A DNA stretch of 64,000 bases, taken from the NCBI RefSeq assembly GCF_048060095.1, contig NZ_JBLUOA010000003.1, forward strand, positions 62,001 to 126,000, read 5' to 3'. The position numbers and the translations under genes are program-made. The first letter of the stretch is position 1. Every line of letters starts with the position of its first letter. The notes beneath the pieces were generated by a model. The model searched no databases. It was not told the DNA's origin and worked only from the letters and a program-made list of their open reading frames with translations. The DNA comes from JBLUOA01 sp048060095. GTDB lineage: Bacteria > Pseudomonadota > Alphaproteobacteria > Rhodobacterales > Rhodobacteraceae. Below are positions 7,085 to 19,778 of the stretch, piece after piece.

Positions 7085-8587
7085 ATGAAAGCTATGGAGT
7101 TCGCGGGCTATATCTTGCAGACCTTCGCGCTTGTGATGGCTGTTGTTGTCGCCGTGGTTCTGGCGGTCGCGTTGATCTTTTTCGTAATCGACCGCACACA
7201 GACTGCGGATGCGATCCGGCGAAACTATCCGGTGATCGGGCGGTTCCGGCATCTGTTCACGGAACTGGGCGAATTTTTCCGACAGTATTTCTTTGCCATG
7301 GATCGGGAGGAGTTGCCGTTCAACCGGGCGCAGCGCGACTGGGTCAATCGCGCGTCGGAAGGGATGGGGAACACCGTTGCCTTTGGATCGACCCGAAACC
7401 TGTCGATCCCCGGCACGCCGCTATTCGTTAACGCGGCCTTCCCGCCGTTGGATGACCAATTCGCCAAAACGGCCCCGCTACGGATTGGCCCCGGCGCGAA
7501 ACAGCCCTACGACGCGCCGTCGATCTTCAACATCTCAGGGATGAGCTTTGGCGCGCTGTCGCGCCCGGCGGTTCAGGCATTGAGCCGGGGCGCGGCGAAG
7601 GCCGGGATTTGGATGAATACGGGCGAGGGTGGGCTAAGCCCGTTCCATCTGGAAGGCGGCTGCGATGTTGTCTTTCAGATCGGCACTGCGAAATACGGCG
7701 TGCGTGATGAAACCGGCGCGCTGTCGGATGAACGGCTAGGCGCGGTGGCCGCCCATGAAAACGTTCGGATGTTTGAGGTGAAGCTTGCCCAAGGCGCGAA
7801 ACCCGGCAAGGGCGGCATCCTTCCCGGAGCGAAAGTTAGTGCAGAGATTGCGGCGATCCGGGGTATTCCCGAAGGCCATGACAGTATTTCGCCGAACCGG
7901 CATCTGGAGGTCGATGATTGGGGCGATCTGCTCGACCTTATCGGACACATCAGAGACGTGACGGGAAAGCCCGTTGGCATAAAGACGGTGGTTGGCGCGA
8001 TTGAACCGCTCGACGCGCTGTTTTCCGAGGTGACTGAGCGTGGCGCAGAGTCCGCCCCCGATTTTATCACGATTGACGGCGGCGAAGGTGGCACTGGTGC
8101 ATCGCCCATGCCGCTGATGGACCTCGTCGGTATGCCGATCCGCGAGGCGCTGCCCCTCGTCGCGGATCTGAGGGCACGGCACGGGCTGCGCGACCGTATC
8201 CGGCTGATTGCGTCCGGTAAGCTGGTCAATCCGGGTGACATCGCCTGGGCACTTGCGGCGGGTGCGGATTTCGTGACGTCGGCCCGCGGCTTCATGTTCA
8301 GTCTCGGCTGCATTCAGGCGATGAAGTGCAATCGGAACACCTGCCCAACCGGGATCACGACCCATGATGCGCGGCTGCAAAAAGGACTGGTGGTCGAGGA
8401 CAAGTTCGAAAAGGTCGCCCGCTACGCGAAAGGCGTTATCAAAGAGGTTGAGATGATCGCCCATTCGGTCGGTGTCGCCGAACCCCGCCTGATCGAGCGT
8501 AAGCATGTCAGGCTGGTTCAGAACGACGGACGATCCTGCCAGATGGACGAACTTTACCCACATTACAGTGACCCAACAATATCGTGA
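7085..8587 (+). CDS. FMN-binding glutamate synthase-like protein (GltB FMN domain family)
   Basis: 500 aa. An N-terminal membrane anchor (about residues 8-36) precedes a TIM-barrel domain matching the FMN domain of glutamate synthase (ITIDGGEGGTGASPMPLMD, IRLIASGKLVNPGD). The [3Fe-4S] ligands are in place: C409, C415 and C420 in LGCIQAMKCNRNTCPTG, the same C-x5-C-x4-C spacing as GOGAT. It lacks the N-terminal glutaminase domain and the C-terminal beta-helix, so it cannot be a complete glutamate synthase. The electron donor and true substrate of such stand-alone proteins are not established. It lies 70 bp upstream of msrPQ in the same direction, possibly as a redox neighbour. Confidence 0.85.
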   Translation: MKAMEFAGYILQTFALVMAVVVAVVLAVALIFFVIDRTQTADAIRRNYPVIGRFRHLFTELGEFFRQYFFAMDREELPFNRAQRDWVNRASEGMGNTVAFGSTRNLSIPGTPLFVNAAFPPLDDQFAKTAPLRIGPGAKQPYDAPSIFNISGMSFGALSRPAVQALSRGAAKAGIWMNTGEGGLSPFHLEGGCDVVFQIGTAKYGVRDETGALSDERLGAVAAHENVRMFEVKLAQGAKPGKGGILPGAKVSAEIAAIRGIPEGHDSISPNRHLEVDDWGDLLDLIGHIRDVTGKPVGIKTVVGAIEPLDALFSEVTERGAESAPDFITIDGGEGGTGASPMPLMDLVGMPIREALPLVADLRARHGLRDRIRLIASGKLVNPGDIAWALAAGADFVTSARGFMFSLGCIQAMKCNRNTCPTGITTHDARLQKGLVVEDKFEKVARYAKGVIKEVEMIAHSVGVAEPRLIERKHVRLVQNDGRSCQMDELYPHYSDPTIS

Positions 8588-8657
8588 GGAAAGTTGGTTT
8601 GGCTTGGTTCCGGGCCTGCCTTAGGCAAATGTGAACGCACATCCCGGAGGAACCCAC

Positions 8658-9578
8658 ATGCGCTTTAAACCCGATCTGAAATGGTCCGACGTGACGCCCA
8701 ATGCAGACTACATGAATCGGCGGCAGTTGATGATGGGGGCCGGGGCGCTTGGGCTTGGGGCGATTGCGGGGCCGGCGTTTGGGGCGATTGAAACGGTGCC
8801 CAGCCCATATTCGACCGATGCGGAGCCGAACAGTCTGGAAGATATCACCGCCTACAACAACTTTTATGAGTTCGGGACAGGTAAGGGTGATCCTGCCCGC
8901 TATGCCGCCGCGCTGACCACCGATCCGTGGAGCGTGCAGATCGACGGTCTGGTGGGTAAGCCGGGCAACTATGATCTGGCCGACCTGACCCAAGGCGTCA
9001 CGATGGAAGAGCGCATCTACCGTTTCCGCTGTGTTGAGGCTTGGGCGATGGTCATTCCGTGGGTCGGGTTTGAGCTGTCTCATCTGTTGAATCGTGTTGG
9101 TGTTCAGCCGTCTGCCAAATACGTCGCCTTTGAAACTCTGGTCCGGCCGGAAGAGATGGTCGGCCAGCGCAGCGCCGTTCTCGACTGGCCCTACCGCGAG
9201 GGGCTGCGACTGGACGAGGCGATGAACCCGCTGACGATCCTCGCGACCGGTCTTTATGGGGAGGAGATGCCGAACCAGAACGGTGCGCCGATCCGTCTGG
9301 TCGTGCCGTGGAAATATGGCTTCAAGTCGATCAAGTCGATTGTCCGCATCACCCTGACCGAAGAAGAACCACCCGCGACATGGAACATGCAGAACCCGCG
9401 CGAATATGGCTTCTATAGTAATGTGAACCCCGAGGTGGATCATCCGCGTTGGAGCCAAGCCAGCGAGCGACTGATCGGTGGCTTCTTCGCAAAACGCCAG
9501 CCGACGCAGAAATTCAACGGCTACGGCGAATACGTTGCCGACCTTTATGCCGACATGGATCTGGCAGAGCAGTTTTGA
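8658..9578 (+). CDS. msrP: Protein-methionine-sulfoxide reductase, molybdenum subunit
   Basis: Periplasmic molybdopterin enzyme (YedY) that repairs oxidised methionines in envelope proteins. 306 aa. A twin-arginine signal starts at MNRRQL (R21-R22), so it is exported folded with its cofactor. The oxidoreductase molybdopterin domain follows, with the Mo-coordinating cysteine C125 in RFRCVEAWAMVIPW. I chose the ATG at 8658, preceded by GGAGG, over an in-frame ATG at 8631. It is followed 32 nt later by msrQ, its membrane electron donor. The window also carries moaB, moaD and moaE for cofactor supply. Confidence 0.93.
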   Translation: MRFKPDLKWSDVTPNADYMNRRQLMMGAGALGLGAIAGPAFGAIETVPSPYSTDAEPNSLEDITAYNNFYEFGTGKGDPARYAAALTTDPWSVQIDGLVGKPGNYDLADLTQGVTMEERIYRFRCVEAWAMVIPWVGFELSHLLNRVGVQPSAKYVAFETLVRPEEMVGQRSAVLDWPYREGLRLDEAMNPLTILATGLYGEEMPNQNGAPIRLVVPWKYGFKSIKSIVRITLTEEEPPATWNMQNPREYGFYSNVNPEVDHPRWSQASERLIGGFFAKRQPTQKFNGYGEYVADLYADMDLAEQF

Positions 9579-9610
9579 TCGACGCACCGGAAACGAGTGT
9601 GGCCACCTGA

Positions 9611-10222
9611 ATGGTAAGCGGACTCAACAATAGCCTTCGCCGCGTGCCAGCGTGGACGCTTTATATCGTCGGGGCGATTCCGTTCGTCTGGCTGGTGATC
9701 CAGCTTTTCACCGGCGCGCTCGGTGTCGATCCGGTCAAGGTGATGGAACACCGGCTGGGAGAGTTGGGCTTGCAGTTTCTAGTGGTCGGCCTCGCCGTCA
9801 CTCCGTTACGAAAATTCACTGGCATTAATATAGTGAAGTTCCGCCGTCCGATCGGGGTGGTCGCCTTCTTCTATATATTGGCGCATCTGCTGGTCTGGCT
9901 GCTGTTGGACATTCAATTACTGTGGGGGCAGATCTGGGCCGACATTCTGAAGCGGCCCTACATTACGATTGGCATGGCCGGGTTTCTGTTGCTACTGCCG
10001 CTGGCGCTGACCTCGAACAACTGGTCGGTCCGCAAGCTTGGCCCGGTGAAGTGGCGCAAGCTACATCGTCTGACCTACCTCGCGATTCCCATAGGGGCGA
10101 TTCACTTTGTAATGGTCGTGAAGGGCTGGCAGGTCGAACCCTTCATCTATTTGGCTGTGGTTCTGGCGCTGCTGGCGCTTCGAATCCGACTCAGAATGAC
10201 GAGAGAAGCGAGTCGCGCCTGA
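9611..10222 (+). CDS. msrQ: Heme-binding membrane subunit of the MsrPQ system
   Basis: Inner-membrane b-type heme protein (YedZ) that passes electrons from the quinone pool or a flavin reductase to MsrP. 203 aa, the usual length, with about six hydrophobic segments forming a ferric-reductase-like domain. Candidate heme histidines occur in ILAHLLVW and in KLHRLTYLAIPIGAIHF. It is immediately downstream of msrP. The C-terminal codons already fall within a run of GANTC sites that continues into the region upstream of the rRNA operon. Confidence 0.93.
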   Translation: MVSGLNNSLRRVPAWTLYIVGAIPFVWLVIQLFTGALGVDPVKVMEHRLGELGLQFLVVGLAVTPLRKFTGINIVKFRRPIGVVAFFYILAHLLVWLLLDIQLLWGQIWADILKRPYITIGMAGFLLLLPLALTSNNWSVRKLGPVKWRKLHRLTYLAIPIGAIHFVMVVKGWQVEPFIYLAVVLALLALRIRLRMTREASRA

Positions 10223-10387
10223 CGAGTCGCGTGCTTTCCCTCAGATCAGGGCCGTTTCCTCGGGTTTTTGGCGGTTGTCATGAAATATTCGCAGGAGTCG
10301 TGTAGAGTGAATCGCATCTGAAACCCCGACTCGGGCCGTGAATCGGCGGTTCGGGGCGTGTGATTCAGGTTTTTGGGGTGGTGAGTC
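10182..10387. promoter_or_regulatory. Dense cluster of ten GANTC (CcrM) methylation sites
   Basis: GANTC occurs at 10182, 10188, 10210, 10224, 10295, 10309, 10328, 10340, 10362 and 10383: ten sites in 206 bp, where fewer than one is expected at this base composition. GANTC is the target of the cell-cycle methyltransferase CcrM in alphaproteobacteria. The last site abuts a perfect DnaA box. The sites are directly visible; a regulatory role is inferred. Confidence 0.6.
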
Positions 10388-10396
10388 TGTGGATAA
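10388..10396 (-). promoter_or_regulatory. Perfect DnaA box (TTATCCACA, reverse)
   Basis: TGTGGATAA is the exact complement of the consensus DnaA box. It directly follows the last GANTC site of the cluster, about 560 nt before 16S. Confidence 0.55.
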
Positions 10397-10544
10397 CCGC
10401 CGTATCGGGCCGAAATCAGCGTAGGCGGGGCTAAAATTATTGCGCGAAAACCCGGCCTTTCATTTCGATCATTTCCCTAAACCCCCTAAAACATAGGGAA
10501 AACCGGGAATTTCGAAAAAATCGCTAGTTTCTCAAAAAAAGCGC

Positions 10545-10573
10545 TTGCGGGTTCTGACCAGTAGGCCTAAACA
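10545..10573 (+). promoter_or_regulatory. Candidate rRNA promoter P1
   Basis: TTGCGG (10545-10550), a 17-nt spacer and TAAACA (10568-10573) follow A-rich tracts (10515-10540) resembling an UP element. Its place about 380 nt before 16S, ahead of the boxA-like sequence, suits an rRNA promoter. The exact start site is not determinable here. Confidence 0.5.
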
Positions 10574-10655
10574 CCCCCTCACCAGCGGCGCACAACGCAC
10601 CAACGGGACGCCAAACAGACCTTCGGGGACGGGAAGCGGATAAGAAAAACAGAGG

Positions 10656-10684
10656 TTGACGAGGCGGGCGGCGCTAAGTAAGAA
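10656..10684 (+). promoter_or_regulatory. Candidate second rRNA promoter
   Basis: TTGACG (10656-10661), a 17-nt spacer and TAAGAA (10679-10684) lie just before the boxA-like element. The -35 hexamer is good and the -10 is mediocre. Confidence 0.4.
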
Positions 10685-10712
10685 CAGCGCTCCGGTTGAG
10701 TTTTTGTCTCTA

Positions 10713-10724
10713 CGCTCTTTGAAA
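10713..10724 (+). promoter_or_regulatory. boxA-like antitermination element of the rRNA leader
   Basis: CGCTCTTTGAAA resembles the bacterial rRNA boxA (TGCTCTTTAACA in E. coli), where NusB/NusE load to keep polymerase Rho-resistant. It precedes the 16S processing stalk, as expected. Confidence 0.6.
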
Positions 10725-10733
10725 TCGCGAGTA

Positions 10734-10747
10734 TCTGAAGAGATATG
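10734..10747 (+). other. Left arm of the 16S rRNA processing stalk
   Basis: The 14-nt TCTGAAGAGATATG is perfectly complementary to CATATCTCTTCAGA at 12530-12543 in the spacer after 16S. The two arms enclose 16S and would form the duplex that RNase III cleaves. Confidence 0.7.
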
Positions 10748-10956
10748 TGGGCGGTTTGGTTCAGTTCGATGGATCAACTACTGCATATCGACTTCCTAGG
10801 GCTTCGGCTCGATTATGGAAGGTCAGCTTCACTGTTTGAATGCGGCTTTTGTTACTTCGGTAACTGAAGCACATGACAAACAGATGACTGTCCCGTTTGA
10901 ACAACGGGACGATGTGCAGAGGTTCGAACGTCAAGGTTAAGCTCGTAAGAGCTTTT

Positions 10957-12647
<1,691 letters not shown>

Positions 12648-12676
12648 TCACTTCGGTAAGGCGCCGTCGTAATAAT

Positions 12677-12752
12677 GGGGCGTTAGCTCAGCTGGGAGAG
12701 CACCTGCTTTGCAAGCAGGGGGTCATCGGTTCGATCCCGATACGCTCCACCA
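12677..12752 (+). tRNA. tRNA-Ala (TGC anticodon)
   Basis: 76 nt with an encoded CCA. Acceptor GGGGCGT pairs with ACGCTCC with a G-T wobble, the anticodon loop is TTTGCAA (TGC) and the T loop is GTTCGATCC. Standard second tRNA of the 16S-23S spacer. Confidence 0.97.
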
Positions 12753-13120
12753 TTACCGCCACAGATTTGACCGTTAAGCACTGCTGAGTGTTTAGCCGTC
12801 CAATCTGGACGCATTTGACATCGTAAAGAGAGAATCAATATCAACAACCGCTTGGTATTCCTAAGTAAGGGAATTACCTCGGGTTTGTGCTGCGGCTTCG
12901 GCCAAGGCGAGCATTTGGATCACCCGTTCTCCCGGGTCCCGAGTGTATGCAACCTGAAACGAGCGTTGTTGTCCAAGTCAAGTACACTAACCCGTGCAAT
13001 CGCAAGATTGCACAATGTCTGGCGCAAGCCAGGCGGGAAAAAGTATGACTTTTGATTTAGGTTGGCCCACACATACAAAAGGGGGTCGACCATCGGAAGA
13101 AGCCTGTCTTCTTCTGGATC
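12753..13120 (+). other. tRNA-Ala to 23S spacer with two GCAA-tetraloop hairpins
   Basis: No gene in this 368-nt spacer. It contains GTGCAATC-GCAA-GATTGCAC (12994-13013) and, 5 nt later, CTGGC-GCAA-GCCAG (13019-13032), two perfect hairpins capped by the same tetraloop. The arm CTGGATCAAATCAAGC (13114-13129) begins the 23S processing stalk. The hairpins may guide folding or RNase cleavage. Confidence 0.6.
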
Positions 13121-15949
<2,829 letters not shown>

Positions 15950-16047
15950 GATCCAGTAGAAGCCAGACTTCGCTGGTCAGAAGCATACACTACATACAGT
16001 TTTGCCTGATTTGGATCGCCGAAAGGCGGATGTTGAGTTTCTTTCTC

Positions 16048-16165
16048 GGTTTGGTGGTCATAGCGCGAGCAAAACACCCGATCCCATCCCGAACTCGGCC
16101 GTTAAGTGCCGTCGCGCCGATGGTACTGCGTCTTAAGACGTGGGAGAGTAGGTCACCGCCAAACC
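16048..16165 (+). rRNA. rrf: 5S ribosomal RNA
   Basis: 118 nt. The terminal helix GGTTTGGTGG pairs with CCGCCAAACC, and the conserved core CCCGATCCCATCCCGAACTC and GGGAGAGTAGGTC is present. It follows 23S by about 100 nt, as expected for the operon. Confidence 0.96.
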
Positions 16166-16242
16166 TAGTAAGAAACTCAATCGGTTCTCTCTTTATCGAT
16201 GCGCCTCAGACTTACGATTAAGCCTTGAGGCGTCAAAATTGG

Positions 16243-16319
<77 letters not shown>

Positions 16320-16331
16320 ACTTTTCGAACA

Positions 16332-16358
16332 CCCCGCCCGTAACTCGGCGGGGGTTTT
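16332..16358 (+). terminator. Rho-independent terminator of the rRNA operon
   Basis: CCCCGCC (16332-16338) pairs with GGCGGGG (16347-16353) over an 8-nt loop, and a T run follows (TTTT, then CTTTTT). It lies 12 nt after tRNA-fMet. Confidence 0.8.
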
Positions 16359-16549
16359 GGCTTTTTCGGCCTTTCCCTCCCGAACGCCCTCTCGGTGCCG
16401 TCGCGACCCGACCGGCACGCCAAGCAAAACCTTACGCTGATATGACTGACAAACGCGCCGTTCTCTATTAGCCTGCCAAATAGTCTTGCACCTTTGCGAA
16501 TCCGATGCATTTCAGGGCAGTATAAAGACCAACCGTATTAGGAGTTCGC

Positions 16550-19429
16550 GTGTCCCTCTTCTTTATCGTTGCTTTACCCTTCTTCGGTGCGTTGCTACCC
16601 GGCCTGATGAATGCCGCAGGTCGCTCCGCTTGTGCCGGAGTGACGTTCACCGTTTCGCTCGCCGCTTTCATCGGTTTGCTGACCAATCTGCCCTTGGTTC
16701 TCGCGGGGGAAGTCGTGATGGCGCGAGTCGAATGGATGCCGTCGCTGGGGTTGAATTTCACCCTGATGCTTGATGGCTTGGGCTTCTTCTTTGCCATGTT
16801 GATCCTTGGAATCGGCCTGTTGATCATCGCCTACGCGCGCCAATACCTAAGCCGCGATGACAATATGGGTGAGTTTTTCACCTATTTACTGCTGTTTCAG
16901 GGCGCGATGGTTGGCATTGTCCTAAGCGACAACATCCTGCTTTTGCTGGTTTTTTGGGAACTAACCTCGCTTTCGTCTTTTTTGCTGATCGGGTATTGGA
17001 AACACTTGCCCGAAGGGCGACAAGGCGCGCGGATGGCACTGGCGGTCACGGGTATGGGCGGGCTTGCGATGATCGGTGGTATGCTGATCCTCGGCCAGAT
17101 CGCGGGGAGTTATGACCTCAGCGTCATCCTGCAAAACCGCGCGCTTATACAGGCTGATCCGCTATACATCCCAGCTCTGATCCTGATCCTGCTTGGCTGT
17201 TTCACGAAATCGGCGCAGTTCCCGTTTCATTTCTGGTTGCCGCACGCGATGGCGGCCCCGACGCCGGTATCGGCGTATCTGCACTCGGCAACGATGGTCA
17301 AAGCCGGGATTTTCCTGATGGCCCGTATGTGGCCGGTTCTGTCGGGCACCCCGGAATGGTTCATGATCGTGACATCCGCCGGGCTGGTGACGATGGTGCT
17401 GGGTGCGGTGATCGCGTTGTTCAAGCACGATTTGAAGGCGCTTCTGGCGTTTTCGACGGTCAGCCATTTGGGGCTGATCACGATGCTTCTGGGCACAGGC
17501 ACCGCGTTCGGCGCACTGGCGGCGATATTTCACATCCTGAACCATGCGACGTTCAAAGCGGCGCTGTTTATGTCTGCCGGGATCATCGATCACGAGGCGC
17601 ATACCCGTGATATTCGTCGGTTGGGCGGGCTGCGAACGCTCATGCCCGTGACCTTCGGGATTGCGACGTTGGCCGCCTTGTCGATGGCAGGGATTCCGTT
17701 GCTGAACGGGTTCTTGTCGAAAGAAATGATGCTGGAAGAGACGCTTCACACCACGTTGTTCGGTGCGCCTTGGCTGGTGCCTGCTTTGGCGACCCTTGGG
17801 TCGCTGTTCTCTGCCGCCTATTGCTTCCGCCTGATCGGCCACGTGTTCCTTGGCCCGGTGCGCGATGACTACCCGGCCAAGCCGCATGATCCCGGCGCGG
17901 GCATGTGGTTGCCGCCAGCGATCCTGATCGTGCCCGTGGTGGTTATTGGCGTTGCCCCGTTCCTTGTGGAACCGTTCGTGAAGCTTGTCACGGCTTCCGT
18001 TCTGGGTGGGGAGGCTGAGATGCCGAAGGCCCATTTCAAGATATGGCACGGGCTGGTGCCTGCGCTGTTCATGTCTATCGTCGCGGTGGTCGGCGGCTTG
18101 CTGATGCTGTCGATCTTCAAGCCAGCGCTGCGGTTGTGGGAAACCACTCCGCGCCCCGAAGCCAAGATGATCTTTGAGGGCATCGTTGAAGCCGCGGCGA
18201 GTGCGGCCCGAATGCTCATCCTACCGCTCCATAACGGTGCATTCACCCGCTATGCGGCGACCGGCGCGATCGTGATCGTCGCCGCCGGTTTCCACGCGTG
18301 GAGCACTGGCACTGTCGCCGCCCCGACCCGCGATATGCAGGCCGCGGGCGTTGTGCCAATCGCGGGCTGGCTGATGCTGGTGGCGGCGACGGGGGCGTTG
18401 GTTTTCATGCATCGCAACCGTTTCCTGTCGCTGATCCTGATCGGTATCGTCGGTCTGATGGTGTCTGTCGGATTCGTGTTCTTCAGTGCGCCTGATCTGG
18501 CGATGACCCAGTTCACGGTTGAGGTCGTGACGATCATTCTGCTGTTGCTCGCGCTTAATTTCCTGCCGAACACCACCCCGGTTGAAAGCACGGTTCTGCG
18601 CCGGGTGCGGGATGCTGGGGTGGCGGTCGCGGGTGGACTCGCGACCTTTGGGCTGTCCTATCACTATCTGCTGCGCGATGCGGTTAGCAGCCCGATATCG
18701 GAGTTCCACCTCGCGAACTCCTACAAGGGCGGTGGCGGCACCAATGTCGTCAACGTCATCCTCGTCGATTTCCGCGGGTTCGATACCTATGGCGAAATCA
18801 TCGTTCTTGGCATTGCGGCCCTGCTGATCTACGCGCTGACGGAAACCCTGCTGGGCGGACCCGTCCGTGCGCGGCTTTTGAACCGTAAACCCGATCAGCC
18901 GCGCGCAGGGGATATGCACCCGATGATGATGGTTGTTCTGACGCGCGTCATCATGCCGGTGGTTCTGATGGTCGGCTTCTACATCTTCCTGCGCGGGCAT
19001 AATGAACCCGGCGGCGGGTTCATCGCGGGCTTGATCGTTTCGATTGCGGTCGTGATGCAGTATATGGCGAGCGGATTCGCGTGGGCCTCTGCCCGGCTGA
19101 AATATCCCTATCACGGGGTCATCGGCGCCGGGGTTCTGGTTGCCGGGTTGACAGGTATCGGGTCGTGGTTTGTTGGCAAGCCGTTCCTGACCTCTGATTT
19201 CACCTATGTCCGTATTCCGCCATTTGAAAAGTTTGAACTGGCGACCGCTGCGCTGTTTGATGTCGGCGTATTCCTGGCCGTCGTTGGCGCGGTGATGCTG
19301 TCGCTTGAAAGCTTCTCGCGTCTCGCGCGGCGGGCGCATGTGCCTGACAGTGAACACCCGATGGATATCGACCCGTCCCGTGACGATCCACCCCTTGATC
19401 CCGCCGGACCGGCAAAGGAGGGTGCGTAA
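16550..19429 (+). CDS. mrpA: Mrp cation/proton antiporter subunit A fused to subunit B
   Basis: Large membrane subunit of the multi-subunit Mrp (Mnh/Pha) antiporter, related to NuoL of complex I; it exchanges Na+ or K+ for H+ and supports pH and salt tolerance. 959 aa with about 20 membrane segments. The NuoL-like core (about 1-500) holds the segments SAYLHSATMVKAGIFL and LLAFSTVSHLG. A further MrpA C-terminal region follows, and from about residue 790 (MMMVVLTRVIMPVVL, NEPGGGFIAGL) the chain is a complete MrpB domain. No separate mrpB exists, so this is the fused, group-2-type layout. The start is a GTG after TAGGAG. Confidence 0.93.
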   Translation: MSLFFIVALPFFGALLPGLMNAAGRSACAGVTFTVSLAAFIGLLTNLPLVLAGEVVMARVEWMPSLGLNFTLMLDGLGFFFAMLILGIGLLIIAYARQYLSRDDNMGEFFTYLLLFQGAMVGIVLSDNILLLLVFWELTSLSSFLLIGYWKHLPEGRQGARMALAVTGMGGLAMIGGMLILGQIAGSYDLSVILQNRALIQADPLYIPALILILLGCFTKSAQFPFHFWLPHAMAAPTPVSAYLHSATMVKAGIFLMARMWPVLSGTPEWFMIVTSAGLVTMVLGAVIALFKHDLKALLAFSTVSHLGLITMLLGTGTAFGALAAIFHILNHATFKAALFMSAGIIDHEAHTRDIRRLGGLRTLMPVTFGIATLAALSMAGIPLLNGFLSKEMMLEETLHTTLFGAPWLVPALATLGSLFSAAYCFRLIGHVFLGPVRDDYPAKPHDPGAGMWLPPAILIVPVVVIGVAPFLVEPFVKLVTASVLGGEAEMPKAHFKIWHGLVPALFMSIVAVVGGLLMLSIFKPALRLWETTPRPEAKMIFEGIVEAAASAARMLILPLHNGAFTRYAATGAIVIVAAGFHAWSTGTVAAPTRDMQAAGVVPIAGWLMLVAATGALVFMHRNRFLSLILIGIVGLMVSVGFVFFSAPDLAMTQFTVEVVTIILLLLALNFLPNTTPVESTVLRRVRDAGVAVAGGLATFGLSYHYLLRDAVSSPISEFHLANSYKGGGGTNVVNVILVDFRGFDTYGEIIVLGIAALLIYALTETLLGGPVRARLLNRKPDQPRAGDMHPMMMVVLTRVIMPVVLMVGFYIFLRGHNEPGGGFIAGLIVSIAVVMQYMASGFAWASARLKYPYHGVIGAGVLVAGLTGIGSWFVGKPFLTSDFTYVRIPPFEKFELATAALFDVGVFLAVVGAVMLSLESFSRLARRAHVPDSEHPMDIDPSRDDPPLDPAGPAKEGA

Positions 19430-19430
19430 C

Positions 19431-19778
19431 ATGGAGATGCTTGTCGCAACCGCCATTGGCATCCTGACCGCCGGGGGCCTTTACCTGACCCTGCGTCTGC
19501 GGACCTTCCCCGTCATCCTGGGCATTTCGCTGCTGACCTATGCGGTCAATGTCTTCCTGTTCGCCTCTGGCCGGCTGACGGTCGGCGCGCCCCCCATTCT
19601 GCAGGACGACGTGACCGTCTATACCGATCCGCTGCCGCAAGCCTTGGTGCTGACGGCGATCGTGATTTCCTTCGGGATGACGGCGGTTGTCGTGATGATC
19701 GGCCTTGGCGCATTTCTTGGATCCGACGATGACCACGTTGATCATCAGCCCGAAAACCCGGCGGAGGGGCAGTCATGA
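19431..19778 (+). CDS. mrpC: Mrp antiporter subunit C
   Basis: NuoK-like membrane subunit; 115 aa with three hydrophobic helices (about 5-22, 27-45 and 68-95). I chose the ATG at 19431, preceded by AAGGAGG and immediately after the mrpA stop; a longer in-frame opening upstream lies inside mrpA and is not credible. An acidic C-terminal tail (SDDDHVDHQPENPAEGQS) follows the last helix. The stop overlaps the mrpD start (ATGA). Confidence 0.93.
   Translation: MEMLVATAIGILTAGGLYLTLRLRTFPVILGISLLTYAVNVFLFASGRLTVGAPPILQDDVTVYTDPLPQALVLTAIVISFGMTAVVVMIGLGAFLGSDDDHVDHQPENPAEGQS

Larger units (their letters stand above)
10223..10956. other. Gene-free region between msrQ and the rRNA operon (upstream region plus 16S leader)
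   Basis: No convincing protein gene lies here. In order it contains the GANTC cluster and DnaA box (to 10396), an inverted repeat TTTCCCTA/TAGGGAAA (10472-10501), A-tracts that could act as an UP element (10515-10540), two promoter candidates (10545 and 10656), a boxA-like sequence (10713-10724) and the left arm of the 16S processing stalk (10734-10747). A reverse-strand open frame at 10532-10777 has no family features and overlaps the promoters, so it was not called. Confidence 0.7.

Noticed and set aside
10532..10777. 81-aa reverse open frame upstream of 16S
   Set aside because: It overlaps promoter candidates and the boxA-like element, has no protein-family character and lies where rRNA leaders are noncoding.
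17162..18049. 295-aa reverse open frame, rich in Arg, His and Gln
   Set aside because: Shadow of mrpA; composition is that of an antisense frame in high-GC DNA. Long antisense frames at 18221, 27871-28315, 37488, 42545 and 62083 were rejected for the same reason.
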